From: JABMNT01 sp048262655
GTDB lineage: Bacteria > Pseudomonadota > Alphaproteobacteria > Rhodospirillales > Casp-alpha2
NCBI GenBank assembly: GCA_048262655.1
Contig: JBLXEY010000010.1
Location: 34,649-98,648 of the forward strand
DNA length: 64,000 nt
Reading direction: 5' to 3'
Shown: positions 45,050 to 54,437 of the stretch, one piece after another
How the letters are laid out: each line of letters begins with the position of its first letter
Numbering within the stretch: position 1 is the stretch's first letter
Notes under the pieces: model-generated
What the model was told of the DNA's origin: nothing
What the model saw: the letters and a program-made list of their open reading frames with translations, nothing else
Databases searched by the model: none
Program-made: the position numbers and the translations under genes

Positions 45050-46123
45050 TTAGAGGACTTTACCCCGTGCCGCGACCGGTTCCGCTCCGATAATTTTATC
45101 ACCCCGTAGAACCCAGACGGTGTCTGCCGTATTGGAAACAACGCAACAGTGGTTAGGGATGATCCGAACCCGATCACCAATAGCTGGTCGCCAATTGGTC
45201 GCCGAAAGATCAAGGGTTCCATGCTCTTCACTCAGGGCACTGATTTTTGCATCCGGCGCATCACAAACATATCCATGGCCTTCAAGGCCCAGCAGGTCAG
45301 ATGTAAGTATCTTTGAACCAGCATCAATAATTGCCCGATTATCGGTTGGGCAACTGACGACCGTTGCGAGCACCGTCAACGCACAATCGCTAGCGTCACA
45401 AACATCCTTCTCCATAAGAGAACGGTCATTATAGACATAAGTGCCAGCTCGATGCTCCGTAACAATAGGGCTTTCATGGGCTCGCCACATGTTAGGGCTA
45501 CCGCCGCTGGAAATTCTGTTGCATGTCAAGCCTTCTGCCTCAATCTGGTTTTTTGCTTGGCTTAGCCACTCATTCGCAAAGTGCTGATCCTCCAACTTTC
45601 CCGACGGTGGATAGGTCATTAGACCCTCAAAACAAATACCCGGTAGTTGATCGATTAGAAGCGCCAAACGTGTTGCCTGTTCCGGCGATTGCACACCACA
45701 ACGACCAGCGCCGGTATCGCATTCGACAAGGACCGGTAACGCGACTTTAAAATCAGCAAAGCCTTCGGAGAGCCCTCGGATGACGACTTCGTTATCCGCA
45801 ACCACGCTCAAAACGCAGCGATCAGCGAGGTTACGCAGCTTCGCGACCTTTGTTTTACCTACGATGTTGTAAGTGATCAGAATATCCTCGATCCCCGCAT
45901 CTGCCATGACTTCTGCCTCACTGATTTTTTGACAGGTAATGCCAATGCCCCCAACGTCCGCTTGTCGGGCCGCCAGTTTTGGCAGTTTATGAGTTTTTAT
46001 GTGCGGCCGCGATTTCAGGTTCACTTTATCGCAATAGGCCTGAAACCTGTCGATATTGGCTTCCGCGATATCAAAATCCACTAAAACGCATGGAGTCTCT
46101 AGCTCCGCAAACGGGTTTGTCAT
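45050..46123 (-). CDS. DSD1/D-threonine-aldolase-like PLP enzyme
   Basis: A 357-residue fold-type III PLP enzyme. The N-terminal alanine-racemase-like barrel carries the PLP lysine in SRPHIKTHKLPKLAARQ and phosphate-binding loops near ISSGGSPNMW. The C-terminal beta domain ends with the metal-binding PNHCCVVSNT of D-threonine aldolase/D-serine or hydroxyaspartate dehydratases. It acts on a D-amino acid, but whether it is an aldolase or a dehydratase cannot be told. It is divergent from ridA across a 155-base AT-rich gap with candidate RpiR boxes. RidA neighbours would fit an enzyme that releases reactive enamine/imine intermediates, favouring a dehydratase. Confidence 0.85.
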   Translation of the reverse strand: MTNPFAELETPCVLVDFDIAEANIDRFQAYCDKVNLKSRPHIKTHKLPKLAARQADVGGIGITCQKISEAEVMADAGIEDILITYNIVGKTKVAKLRNLADRCVLSVVADNEVVIRGLSEGFADFKVALPVLVECDTGAGRCGVQSPEQATRLALLIDQLPGICFEGLMTYPPSGKLEDQHFANEWLSQAKNQIEAEGLTCNRISSGGSPNMWRAHESPIVTEHRAGTYVYNDRSLMEKDVCDASDCALTVLATVVSCPTDNRAIIDAGSKILTSDLLGLEGHGYVCDAPDAKISALSEEHGTLDLSATNWRPAIGDRVRIIPNHCCVVSNTADTVWVLRGDKIIGAEPVAARGKVL

Positions 46124-46145
46124 TCCAACATCCTCAACATACGTG

Positions 46146-46212
46146 TGAAAAATTATTACATTGTATGAATACTTTTTACAGTTTATTTGAAATTTTATGT
46201 AAAATTATATAT
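46146..46212. promoter_or_regulatory. Candidate RpiR operator cluster between D-amino-acid enzyme and ridA
   Basis: Three 15-base boxes resemble the TGTAA-N5-TTACA pattern known for RpiR-family HexR: TGAAAAATTATTACA at 46146, TGAATACTTTTTACA at 46166 (20 bases later, the same helix face), and a half-matching TGTAAAATTATATAT at 46198. The last lies within the ridA promoter spacer. An RpiR regulator is encoded in this operon. The match is by eye. Confidence 0.5.
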
Positions 46213-46215
46213 AAT
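46187..46215 (+). promoter_or_regulatory. Sigma-70-type promoter of ridA-rpiR
   Basis: TTGAAA (46187-46192), a 17-base spacer and a perfect TATAAT (46210-46215) lie 63 bases before the ridA ATG. The elements sit amid the RpiR-like boxes, so bound regulator would block polymerase. Confidence 0.65.
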
Positions 46216-46278
46216 TCAATATATTAATAATGTTAATATTTTCCATTTATCTTCCAACCCATAGATCAGGAGAACTCC

Positions 46279-46665
46279 ATGACCATAGAATACATTGGCG
46301 GCGAGGGCAGCAACGCCAGCGGCAACATTCCCTATTCCCGAGCTGTGCGAGCTGGCGACTTTATTTATCTTTCAGGACAAGTTGCCTTTGGAGAAGACAA
46401 GGAAATCGTCAGTGGCGGCATTGGGGCTGAAACCCGCAGGGCGATGACGATTATTGGGGAAACGCTGGCACTGGCCGGATGCACGTTTGATGACGTTGTA
46501 AAAACCACAATCTGGCTGGAAGACGCGCGCGATTTTGGGATCTTTAATAAAGCCTATGCGGAGTTTTTCCCGAACGGTAAACCGGCCCGTTCAACAGTAG
46601 AATCTCGACTAATGATTGATGCAAAAGTTGAAATTGAAGTTGTAGCCTATAAACCGAAGGGCTAA
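46279..46665 (+). CDS. RidA/YjgF-family enamine/imine deaminase
   Basis: A 128-residue RidA-family protein of normal length. It has the family core SRAVRAGDFIYLSGQVAFG, ETLALAGCTFDDVVKTTIWL and the active-site Arg in KPARSTVESRL. RidA proteins hydrolyse reactive 2-aminoacrylate-like imines made by PLP dehydratases. It starts after AGGAGAA and is followed 42 bases later by the RpiR regulator gene; the divergent PLP enzyme is a likely source of its substrate. Confidence 0.92.
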   Translation: MTIEYIGGEGSNASGNIPYSRAVRAGDFIYLSGQVAFGEDKEIVSGGIGAETRRAMTIIGETLALAGCTFDDVVKTTIWLEDARDFGIFNKAYAEFFPNGKPARSTVESRLMIDAKVEIEVVAYKPKG

Positions 46666-46707
46666 TAGGTTAGGCTCAGAAACATATGTTTAAACAGGGT
46701 AGTTTTA

Positions 46708-47586
46708 ATGGTTCCAGCCATCGACGTCATTTCAGAATTACAAAAGATGAGCGGCCAGCTGCCCGCTAGCGAAAAGCGAGTGGCGGACTATATTCTGGAA
46801 AACCTGAATACCGCCGTTCATTCCACCCTGTCTGAAATCGCCAAAGCGTCAGGCGTCAGTGTCGCGACGGTCAATCGGCTGTGCCATTCCTTAAATTGCG
46901 ATGGATTCAAAGAGTTCAAAATCAAACTGGCACAGAATGTTGCCGTCAGCATTCGCTATTTAGAGGAATCAGACCGCCAGCTCACAACAACCAATGCATT
47001 GGTTGGTCGGGTCTTCGACCTGTTGATTGACCGCCTGAACACCGCGCGCGGTCAGCTGGTGTCAGAGAATCTTGAACAAGCGATCGATGTTCTGGCAAAT
47101 GCGAAAAGAATTGCTTTTGTCGGGGTTGGCGGCGGCTCTGCCAATGTTGCGGCTGAAGGGGCTAACCGGTTCTTTCGCTTGGGCATTCCTGCAGAATCAG
47201 AGTCTGATGGTTATCGACAGCGGATGCTGGTCTCTACCTTTGGCCCTGGAGACGCTGTCTTCGCAATTTCTTCTACGGGATTACCGCAGTCGTTAATCGA
47301 TTGCGCTGCAATTGCCCAACAATATGGTGCAACGTCGATTTGTTTGACACGCCCCGCGTCTCCATTAGTCGACGCCTGCGACATCTCGTTAGTCATAGAC
47401 GTTCCGGAAGACGGTGACATGTACAAGCCTACCGCTTCTCGGCTCGTTTTCACGGCTGTTCTTGATGTCTTGGCAACTGGTGTCGCCATTTCCAAGCCTG
47501 ATGAAACCCGCGAAATGCTCCGCAGAATTCGTTCATCGCTCGTCGCCGTTCACAACAGCACCGACCCGCAACCCGTCGGCGACTAG
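46708..47586 (+). CDS. MurR/RpiR-family transcriptional regulator
   Basis: A 292-residue regulator with an N-terminal HTH_6 domain (about 1-77, LPASEKRVADYILENL and AKASGVSVATVNRLCHSL) and a C-terminal SIS phosphosugar-type domain (about 110-260, RIAFVGVGGGSANVAAEGAN, VFAISSTGLPQSLIDCA). RpiR proteins usually respond to phosphosugars, but members next to amino-acid genes exist. It probably controls its own operon with ridA, the divergent PLP enzyme, and the dpp-amidohydrolase operon it converges with (5-base gap). The operators proposed here are at 46146-46212, 54268-54282 and 54438-54452. Confidence 0.92.
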   Translation: MVPAIDVISELQKMSGQLPASEKRVADYILENLNTAVHSTLSEIAKASGVSVATVNRLCHSLNCDGFKEFKIKLAQNVAVSIRYLEESDRQLTTTNALVGRVFDLLIDRLNTARGQLVSENLEQAIDVLANAKRIAFVGVGGGSANVAAEGANRFFRLGIPAESESDGYRQRMLVSTFGPGDAVFAISSTGLPQSLIDCAAIAQQYGATSICLTRPASPLVDACDISLVIDVPEDGDMYKPTASRLVFTAVLDVLATGVAISKPDETREMLRRIRSSLVAVHNSTDPQPVGD

Positions 47587-47591
47587 CGAGC

Positions 47592-48725
47592 TTATCGCCA
47601 GTATTTTCCATTCACGACCAATCCATCACACACCATCTTGGTATCGCCGACGAGCCGCTCCCCAATAACGTCGAAATACTCAAATGAGCCCTTTTCATCG
47701 TGTAAAATAGTCACGTCACCAAGGGCACCCACACCGAGATGACCGATGTCGGTTTTATCGATGGCCCGGGCCGGGGCAAGCGTGGTTTTTTCAATCACTT
47801 TTTCAAAACTCATGCCCAGTGCGCGAAATTTCGACATCACGTGAATCAAATTATGCGCTGGACCATCGATACATTGCGAATGCACATCACTGCTAATGAC
47901 GTCAGGCTCAAAACCGGCCTCCAACATTTTTGAAGCGGACTCGAACCCGAAAGAGCCGCGCCCATGCCCCGTATCGAAGACAACGCCACGCGCGCGCGCA
48001 TCGGTCACCTCTTTTTTTACGCCACCCGACGCCTCGTCAACCGGATCATTGGGGAATGGTCGAAAACAATGCGTCAGGATGTCTCCGGACCCAAGGCAAC
48101 CAAGCACCTCTTCGAGTGAGGGAGGCGGCCTGTCTATATGAGACATTAACGGCTTTGCGAGCTTGTTCGATGCCTCCTTGGCTCGCATTAAGGGCGCAAT
48201 CGTATTTCCACCGCTGGTAAATTTACCAACACGAACTTTCACACCGATAATGTGATCTTGATACTCACGCGCTTTTGCAAACACCTCGTCAGGCTCACAG
48301 AGACTCATGTTTTCACACTCGCCCACACCAATATCAAACCCAAATATCCCAGGGTAGGAAATGTTCAAAAAGGCTAAAATACGGCTGCGCGATGGCTTCA
48401 TAATATGATCATGGAAACCAAGAAAGTTTCCAGGACCAGAACTGCCCGCATCAACAAAGGTTGTCACGCCTGCTTTTAAAGCAAGATTGTCTGGATGCAC
48501 CCCAAGTGATGTTCCTCCGTGGTAGACGTGAGTGTGCAAATCAATAAGACCAGGAACAACTGTGTTTCCGGTAACATCAATAACTTCCTTCGCGGCGTCA
48601 GAATTTATTTGTTTTTCAACGCGTGCTACGCGTCCTTCCTTAAAACCAATATCAAACAAACCCGCTTTTCCCGAAGCTGGGTCGTATAGGTTTCCACCCT
48701 TGAGCAATAAATCCATTTTCTTCAA
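47592..48725 (-). CDS. Amidohydrolase/deacetylase-family metallohydrolase (dihydroorotase-like, COG3964 type)
   Basis: A 377-residue amidohydrolase-superfamily enzyme. It has the metal motif VPGLIDLHTHVYHGG, the bridging Lys region in VKVRVGKFTSGG, His in PLMSHIDRPP and ILTHCFRPFPND, and Asp in VISSDVHSQC. The whole pattern fits the COG3964 group, sometimes misnamed dihydroorotase; characterised members hydrolyse acetyl esters of R-hydroxy acids in vitro. The true substrate is unknown. It is 41 bases behind dppF on the same strand, so it is probably the last gene of the transporter operon and acts on the imported compound. Confidence 0.88.
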   Translation of the reverse strand: MKKMDLLLKGGNLYDPASGKAGLFDIGFKEGRVARVEKQINSDAAKEVIDVTGNTVVPGLIDLHTHVYHGGTSLGVHPDNLALKAGVTTFVDAGSSGPGNFLGFHDHIMKPSRSRILAFLNISYPGIFGFDIGVGECENMSLCEPDEVFAKAREYQDHIIGVKVRVGKFTSGGNTIAPLMRAKEASNKLAKPLMSHIDRPPPSLEEVLGCLGSGDILTHCFRPFPNDPVDEASGGVKKEVTDARARGVVFDTGHGRGSFGFESASKMLEAGFEPDVISSDVHSQCIDGPAHNLIHVMSKFRALGMSFEKVIEKTTLAPARAIDKTDIGHLGVGALGDVTILHDEKGSFEYFDVIGERLVGDTKMVCDGLVVNGKYWR

Positions 48726-48766
48726 TCCTGACTGAGTGTTCTTGTGTTTTCGATGTATTTAACTTC

Positions 48767-49732
48767 TTAATCTAAGGCATGGCAGGCCGCTTTACGGGCA
48801 TCCCCAAATTCCCGCAGAACGGGCTGAGTTGTTCGGCAAACGTCACTGACAAAGGGACAGCGATTTGCAAACGAACATCCCGGTAGTGGCTCAAGTCGAC
48901 TGGGTGGCTCACCGATCACCATTCCATCACCTGTTTTAATTTTTGGATCCGGTTTTGGCACGGCATCAATAAGCGCCTTGGTGTAGGGATGCAAGGGCGC
49001 TTGATAGAGCTCTCCCGCGTCCGCGATTTCGACGATCTTTCCCAAATACATAACCGCTATTCGATCGCTAATTTGACCGACAACGGAAAGGTCGTGTGAA
49101 ATAAACATGATTGTCAGGCCGAGTCGTTTTTGCAAATCCAACAATAAATTGAGTACCTGCGCCTGGATAGAAACATCAAGAGCCGAAACGGGTTCGTCTG
49201 CAATAATAATGTCAGGTATTGGCAGGATTGCACGTGCAATACCAACGCGCTGGCGCTGCCCGCCACTCAGTTCATGCGGAAAACGGCTGGCGAAACTTGG
49301 ATCAAGTCCAACGCTATCAAGTGTTTCTGAAATCTTTTGTGCGCGATCCTCCCGCGACGTAAACAACTTATGAATATCACCTGTCTCTGCAACTGAATCC
49401 CCAATACTTCGGCGTGGATTGAGCGACGCGTATGGGTCTTGAAAAACCATCCGCAAGTTGAGCCGGACATCACGCAACTGCTGGCCTGCCATATCCAGAA
49501 CATTGTGGCCCTGATACTGAACATCGCCAGCTTCAGCTTTGCTCAGGCCAATAATAGAGCGTCCAACTGTGGTTTTACCGCAACCCGTCTCTCCAACAAA
49601 ACCGAGAATTTCACCTTTTACGAGATCGAACGAAACATCATCTACGGCTCTCAACGGATATGTTTTTCTACCGCGTTTCACGTAAAACGTGGTTTGCAGG
49701 CCGTTTACAGTGAGTATTGACGATCCGTTCAT
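48767..49732 (-). CDS. Oligopeptide/dipeptide ABC transporter ATPase (DppF-like)
   Basis: A 321-residue ABC ATPase. It has Walker A GFVGETGCGKTTVGRS, Q-loop MVFQDPYASLNPR, signature LSGGQRQRVGIARA, Walker B IIADEPVSALD and H-loop FISHDLSVV. The C-terminal oligo_HPY extension ends with Cys-rich CSFANRCPFVSDVC, usual in peptide transporters. It overlaps dppD by 4 bases. It pairs with dppD to power the membrane pair dppB-dppC. Confidence 0.93.
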   Translation of the reverse strand: MNGSSILTVNGLQTTFYVKRGRKTYPLRAVDDVSFDLVKGEILGFVGETGCGKTTVGRSIIGLSKAEAGDVQYQGHNVLDMAGQQLRDVRLNLRMVFQDPYASLNPRRSIGDSVAETGDIHKLFTSREDRAQKISETLDSVGLDPSFASRFPHELSGGQRQRVGIARAILPIPDIIIADEPVSALDVSIQAQVLNLLLDLQKRLGLTIMFISHDLSVVGQISDRIAVMYLGKIVEIADAGELYQAPLHPYTKALIDAVPKPDPKIKTGDGMVIGEPPSRLEPLPGCSFANRCPFVSDVCRTTQPVLREFGDARKAACHALD

Positions 49733-50703
49733 TTTTGCAGCCCTTCCGACAGAGGATGGTGGCAGCGTGCTTTATGGTCAGGACCAAAACCGGTCCAGCC
49801 AACATCACCGGTGCGGCAGGCATCCGTCGGGTACGAACATCGTGGAGCAAATGCACAACCTTCCCTGATTTCTGTAAGTAAGGGAGCATGCCCAGGGATT
49901 GGATTCAGAGGCTCCGATCTACGGGTGGGGTCAGGCAAGCAGGAAAACAAACCATGTGTGTAGGGGTGAACCGGTCTTTCAAAGAGAGCGCCAACAGGCG
50001 CTGTCTCAACCACCTGCCCGGCGTACATCACACAGACCCGGTCTGCCAGCTGCGCGACGACACCCAGATCATGAGTAATGAACAAAACGGACATGGAAAG
50101 CTCATCTCTGAGTTCTCGGATTAAGGAAAGGATTTGCGATTGAACGGTCACGTCTAACGCCGTTGTTGGCTCATCGGCAACCAGTACTTTCGGATTACAA
50201 GCCAGCGCAATCGCAATCATAATCCGTTGTCGCATTCCCCCCGAGAGCTCATGCGGATAAGCGTTCATCTGCAAAGCGGCATCTGGAATATGAACGAGAT
50301 CAAGTAATTCACGACAACGAACAAGTGGATCGCGGCCACTTGTCTTATCATGGACTAGTAAGGCCTCAATAATTTGATCTCCGACCCTAAGCACCGGGTT
50401 CAATGATGTCATCGGCTCCTGGAAAATCATCGAGACCCCACTAACGCCCTGATCGACACGCTGATCCGGGGTCAGGTCCGTTATATCAGCATCTTCTAAC
50501 ATGATACGACCGGACTGGACTTCAATTTGGTTCTTTGGCAATAAACCCATAATCGCCAATGACGTCATACTTTTCCCACAACCAGATTCACCGACGACAC
50601 CCAATATTTCACCTTTCGCAATTTCGAAAGAAACATTGCGGGTGATCTTGAGGGGAGGCTGTCCGGTTACGACGGAAACCGTTAAATCTTGTACACTCAG
50701 CAT
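49729..50703 (-). CDS. Oligopeptide/dipeptide ABC transporter ATPase (DppD-like)
   Basis: 324 residues from ATG 50703, just upstream-adjacent to the dppC stop. The longer frame to 50805 runs into dppC and has no family match. It has Walker A GVVGESGCGKSMTSLA, Q-loop MIFQEPMTSLNPVL, signature LSGGMRQRIMIAIALA, Walker B LVADEPTTALD and FITHDLGVVAQL. The C-terminal cysteines in GCAFAPRCSYPTDAC are typical of the DppD/OppD group. It provides one of two ATPases of the importer. Confidence 0.93.
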   Translation of the reverse strand: MLSVQDLTVSVVTGQPPLKITRNVSFEIAKGEILGVVGESGCGKSMTSLAIMGLLPKNQIEVQSGRIMLEDADITDLTPDQRVDQGVSGVSMIFQEPMTSLNPVLRVGDQIIEALLVHDKTSGRDPLVRCRELLDLVHIPDAALQMNAYPHELSGGMRQRIMIAIALACNPKVLVADEPTTALDVTVQSQILSLIRELRDELSMSVLFITHDLGVVAQLADRVCVMYAGQVVETAPVGALFERPVHPYTHGLFSCLPDPTRRSEPLNPIPGHAPLLTEIREGCAFAPRCSYPTDACRTGDVGWTGFGPDHKARCHHPLSEGLQK

Positions 50704-50704
50704 C

Positions 50705-51568
50705 TCAGGGCTTTCCCTTATTTGCGAGTTCATCACGGAAGCGGGGGTCAAGTTTGTCGCGCAGGGCGTCACCCACCAGATTGAGAGAGAACGCCGTAAG
50801 GACAATCATTGCGCCTGGGAAAAACAACAACCAGGGAGCCCGAGTAATGTAACGCCGGCTTTCCGCCAACATATTTCCCCAACTTGGGATATCCGGTGGC
50901 GCACCCAACCCAAGAAAGTCTAACGACGCGGCGCCCAGTTGCGCAAATGCAAACACAAAACTGGCCTGTACCAGCAATGGCGACACCAGGTTGGGGATAA
51001 TATGCCGGGTCGCCAGCCACCAGGTTCCAGCTCCCATGCTGCGCCCGGCTTCAACAAACGTTTCGGCCTTCAGGCGCAAGGCCACGCTATAGGTAATCCT
51101 TGCAGTTGTTGTCAAATAGACGACGCCAATAGCAAGAATGGCATTGGTCACGCCTTGCCCTAAAATAACAATTAATCCCAAGGCCAGAAGCAAAGCAGGG
51201 AACGCCATCATCAAATCAACCATCCGCATCAAGATGTTTCCGATCCGCGGGAACAAGACAGATAGAACACCAATGGGAACGCCAGTGATCATAGCAAAAC
51301 CAACAACACCGGTGCCAATTAGCAACGCCAAACGTGACCCATAGATCACCCGCGATAACGTATCTCGACCGAAATGATCGGTCCCGAACCAATGCGCCCA
51401 ATTTGGCGTTTGCAAACGACCAATTGGGTCCATTGCAAGCGGGTCATAGGGTGTTATGACCGGAGCCAAAAGGGCCGCCAGCACAACGCATATCAACACA
51501 ACCAAACCAAACAACGAAAGCCGTCGCTTCATAAAGGGTTCCAACCAGGAAGAGAGATGGGCCATCAT
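50705..51568 (-). CDS. Peptide-type ABC transporter permease (DppC-like)
   Basis: A 287-residue inner-membrane permease with about six helices. The N-terminal OppC-type part has TPYDPLAMDPIGRLQ and HWFGTDHFGRDTLSRVIYG. The EAA-type coupling loop is FVEAGRSMGAGTWWLATRHI, and GAASLDFLGLGAPPDIPSWG is diagnostic of DppC/OppC. It overlaps dppB by 4 bases. The ligand is not defined by the permease. Confidence 0.94.
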   Translation of the reverse strand: MMAHLSSWLEPFMKRRLSLFGLVVLICVVLAALLAPVITPYDPLAMDPIGRLQTPNWAHWFGTDHFGRDTLSRVIYGSRLALLIGTGVVGFAMITGVPIGVLSVLFPRIGNILMRMVDLMMAFPALLLALGLIVILGQGVTNAILAIGVVYLTTTARITYSVALRLKAETFVEAGRSMGAGTWWLATRHIIPNLVSPLLVQASFVFAFAQLGAASLDFLGLGAPPDIPSWGNMLAESRRYITRAPWLLFFPGAMIVLTAFSLNLVGDALRDKLDPRFRDELANKGKP

Positions 51569-52527
51569 TCCAACTCCACCCGGGGATCCAGGTAGCGATT
51601 GATCAAATCAACGCACAAATTAATAACCAGATACAACATAACGATGATAAGAATAACACCTTGAATAACTGGGTAATCACGTCGCAAGATCGATTGCACG
51701 ACCAGTCGACCAATCCCCGGCAAAGAAAACACGGTTTCGGTAACAACGGCTTCTGATATAAGCCCCGCCAGCGTGAACCCGAAAGCTGCGACGACCGCCA
51801 ACAGAGCGTTTCGAAAAATATGTCGCCAGGTCACCTGCCAGGGGCGAATACCCTTGGCACGGGCGGTGCGCACATAATCTTGGCGCGCAACATCAAGCAT
51901 ACTGGCGCGTGTCAGACGGAGAATAAGGGCAGCATTTGGCGCCGCCAGGGCAAGACTGGGGAGCAACAGATAACGCAAGTTGGTCAATCCGCCTTCCTCA
52001 AAAATGGATGGATATCCGGAACTGGGCAACCAACCCAACCAGGCAGCGAATATGAGAATAAGGTACAGTCCAACCCAGAATGTCGGCACTGAAGCGAAAA
52101 ACATGGCAAGACCGGAAGCCGTTTGGTCAACTTTGGTACCTTGCCGAGTGGCCGCCAGCATCCCAACCGGAATGCCAATCAAGACGACCCATACCATCGT
52201 TATCGCAGCCAATAGAAAGCTGGTTTCAGCGCCATCCGCTATAATCTCTAGAACTGGCGCCTGAAAGAACAGCGAATTTCCAAGATCACCATGTAGAACG
52301 TTCAGTGCCCACTTAAAGTACTGGACAATAATCGGTTGATCGAGGCCCATCTTAGCGCGAAGCGCGTCCGCCTGCTCCGGCGTTGCACCATCACCTAAAA
52401 GTACGTAACTCGGGTCCCCTGGGATCAAGTGTATAAATGCGAAAATGATGACCGATGCTGCTGCCATCGTGATAACCGCAGCACCGGTCCGCCTAATCGC
52501 ATATGAGGTTAGGACGTTGTAAAGCAC
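51565..52527 (-). CDS. Peptide-type ABC transporter permease (DppB-like)
   Basis: 320 residues from GTG 52525-52527, four bases after the substrate-binding gene; the longer frame to 52587 overlaps that gene and is not needed. It has LIPGDPSYVLLGDGATPEQ, the EAA loop DYVRTARAKGIRPWQVTWRH and FSLPGIGRLVVQSILRRDYP, all DppB/OppB hallmarks. Six helices are expected. It forms the channel with dppC. Confidence 0.92.
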   Translation of the reverse strand: MLYNVLTSYAIRRTGAAVITMAAASVIIFAFIHLIPGDPSYVLLGDGATPEQADALRAKMGLDQPIIVQYFKWALNVLHGDLGNSLFFQAPVLEIIADGAETSFLLAAITMVWVVLIGIPVGMLAATRQGTKVDQTASGLAMFFASVPTFWVGLYLILIFAAWLGWLPSSGYPSIFEEGGLTNLRYLLLPSLALAAPNAALILRLTRASMLDVARQDYVRTARAKGIRPWQVTWRHIFRNALLAVVAAFGFTLAGLISEAVVTETVFSLPGIGRLVVQSILRRDYPVIQGVILIIVMLYLVINLCVDLINRYLDPRVELE

Positions 52528-52531
52528 AGAT

Positions 52532-54073
52532 TTACTTCGAAACGCCCCACAGGCTAGGCCAGAATATGGATTTCTCCAGTAGCCCATTTAGTTTTGGTGA
52601 CGCAATGTTGTAGGCATAGATTTCGCCGGTTTTCATTGCTGGCACCTGCTGATACATCAAACTCTGGATTTTGCCCCAGGTCTTGATCCGTGCCGCTTTG
52701 TCCGACGTCCCTGTGAACTCATCCTTCAAAGCTTGCTTTTCGGGTGTCGTCCACCATCCCGGGTACGTATCGTTCAATGGTGTCAGCAAGATCGGATCAG
52801 GCACCGTGCCATGATGGGTAAAGAAGATGTCCCATTGGTCTGGTTGGGCACGTTTTTTGATCAACGTCGCCCAATCTACAACGACCATTTGCACATTAAT
52901 CCCAGCTTTTGCCAGTTGACTGGTAAAGACCGCCGCCTGATCATAGTGGAATTGATAGTTGGTAGATACCAGCAACTTGATCGGCGTCCCGTCATAACCA
53001 GCCTCTTTAGCCATTGCTTTGGCTTTATCGGCATTGCCTTCACTGAAGGCTTCGATGCCTGCCGTACTATACCAACTACTACCTTTGGGATAGATTGAAC
53101 CGTTAGCGGCCCAAAGCTTTTCAGGACCGATCGCAACGCGCAATGCCTGCTCTTTGTTCAAAGCTGTCTGAATTGCCCGACGCAGTATGAAGTTATCCTT
53201 AAGCGGTCCTTGCTTGGAATTCATGAACATCAAACCAAATATCGGCGCGCCGCCCAAATGGATGCGTACCGATTTATCTTCCGCCAATCCTTCAAACAAA
53301 TCACCCGGTATATTCTCCGCATAATCATAGTCGCCCGCTTGCACGCCGCTGACACGGGTGCCTACATCAGGCACAGGCATGAAGCGAATTTTGTCAGCCA
53401 AAGCATCGCGTTTACCCGCCAGACCATTTGCCGGTGCAGGATTCGCGGCATAGCCATCAAACTTGACCAATTCTACGTAGCGGTTCGGCCGCCACTCCCC
53501 AAACTTATAGGGCCCCGTGCCAATGTAATTCTCTTTTGCAATGGGTTCCGCACCAGCTTTCTCCATTACAGAGGCGGGATAGATGACCGGGCCACCATTT
53601 GGAAATGCTAACAAGCTTCGCCAGGCACCGTTCGGTTTTGAGAGTTTAATCGTAACCTCATAGTCGCCCGTCGCTTCAATTGAGACCGCTGTTTTCAATA
53701 GCAATTTACCGCGGGAGCCGAATTCACCCCAACGCTTCAGGGATGCAGCGACGTCTTTAGCCGTCATCTCTTGCCCATTATGAAATTTCACGCCTTTGCG
53801 CAATGTCACAACAAGCGTTTTACCGTCATCTTTAACAGCATCAGATGCTGCCAGATGCAGTTGCGGTGTAAATGTACTGTCGAAAGCATATAGCGTCTCG
53901 AACATGTGTTGGGAAATCGTTGACGATATAGTTGCCGTCCCAACCTGGATATCCAGACTAGGCGGCTCACCAATTGTGGCATACCGCAGTATTGTTTCCG
54001 CATTGGCCTGTGCAGATACCAGCAACGCGCCAGCAAATGCCAGGGCTTTGAGCTTTGTAAACTTCATATTCAT
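52532..54073 (-). CDS. Extracellular solute-binding protein family 5 (DppA-like)
   Basis: About 513 residues from ATG 54073; ATG 54067 two codons on is an equal alternative, both following GGAG motifs. The signal peptide is ALAFAGALLVSAQANA. It is a family-5 binding protein: ILRYATIGEPPSLDIQVG, TLRKGVKFHNGQEMTAKDV, GTGPYKFGEW and ALNKEQALRVAI. It captures peptide-like or other substrates for the dpp permease. A candidate RpiR box and promoter lie upstream at about 54268-54302. Confidence 0.93.
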   Translation of the reverse strand: MNMKFTKLKALAFAGALLVSAQANAETILRYATIGEPPSLDIQVGTATISSTISQHMFETLYAFDSTFTPQLHLAASDAVKDDGKTLVVTLRKGVKFHNGQEMTAKDVAASLKRWGEFGSRGKLLLKTAVSIEATGDYEVTIKLSKPNGAWRSLLAFPNGGPVIYPASVMEKAGAEPIAKENYIGTGPYKFGEWRPNRYVELVKFDGYAANPAPANGLAGKRDALADKIRFMPVPDVGTRVSGVQAGDYDYAENIPGDLFEGLAEDKSVRIHLGGAPIFGLMFMNSKQGPLKDNFILRRAIQTALNKEQALRVAIGPEKLWAANGSIYPKGSSWYSTAGIEAFSEGNADKAKAMAKEAGYDGTPIKLLVSTNYQFHYDQAAVFTSQLAKAGINVQMVVVDWATLIKKRAQPDQWDIFFTHHGTVPDPILLTPLNDTYPGWWTTPEKQALKDEFTGTSDKAARIKTWGKIQSLMYQQVPAMKTGEIYAYNIASPKLNGLLEKSIFWPSLWGVSK

Positions 54074-54267
54074 CTCCACTCCATTTTGATTGCAGTTGCC
54101 TCTCGGCAATCCAACCCGGATCAGGCCTCTGAATGGAGACACAAATACGGGCCCCTAACGGCACCCTTTAACTTCGGGGAAATTCCCGCAAACAGGGTGC
54201 TCTTTAATATTTCGGCTCACCCATTTGGCACCGCCAAACCAGCATAACCAACAGATTTTTTTCTGTA

Positions 54268-54282
54268 CGTAAAATTTTTACA
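54268..54282. promoter_or_regulatory. Candidate RpiR operator in the dppA promoter
   Basis: CGTAAAATTTTTACA is a near-perfect inverted repeat that fits TGTAA-N5-TTACA at 9 of 10 fixed positions. It overlaps the predicted minus-strand -10 element, as expected for a repressor. Confidence 0.55.
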
Positions 54283-54302
54283 TAAAGATCGCTAAGAGTC
54301 AA
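54274..54302 (-). promoter_or_regulatory. Predicted promoter of the dpp-amidohydrolase operon
   Basis: On the minus strand TTGACT (54302-54297), a 17-base spacer and AAAAAT (54279-54274) fit a sigma-70 promoter with a weak -10. It would give a leader of about 195 bases before dppA. Confidence 0.4.
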
Positions 54303-54437
54303 AAAATATCGTCTGCATTCATTCAGAACGTAAAGAAAAAACCTCAAATGATACTGAAACCAGCTTAGAATTACACAAAAACGGCAGACAAAAGAGGTTC
54401 AGTGTCACACCGGCGGCTATGACTTCCTCTGGCATTA

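Noticed and set aside
45050..47586. Beta-hydroxyaspartate cycle cluster
   Set aside because: Only the PLP enzyme resembles a cycle member; the other characteristic enzymes are absent.
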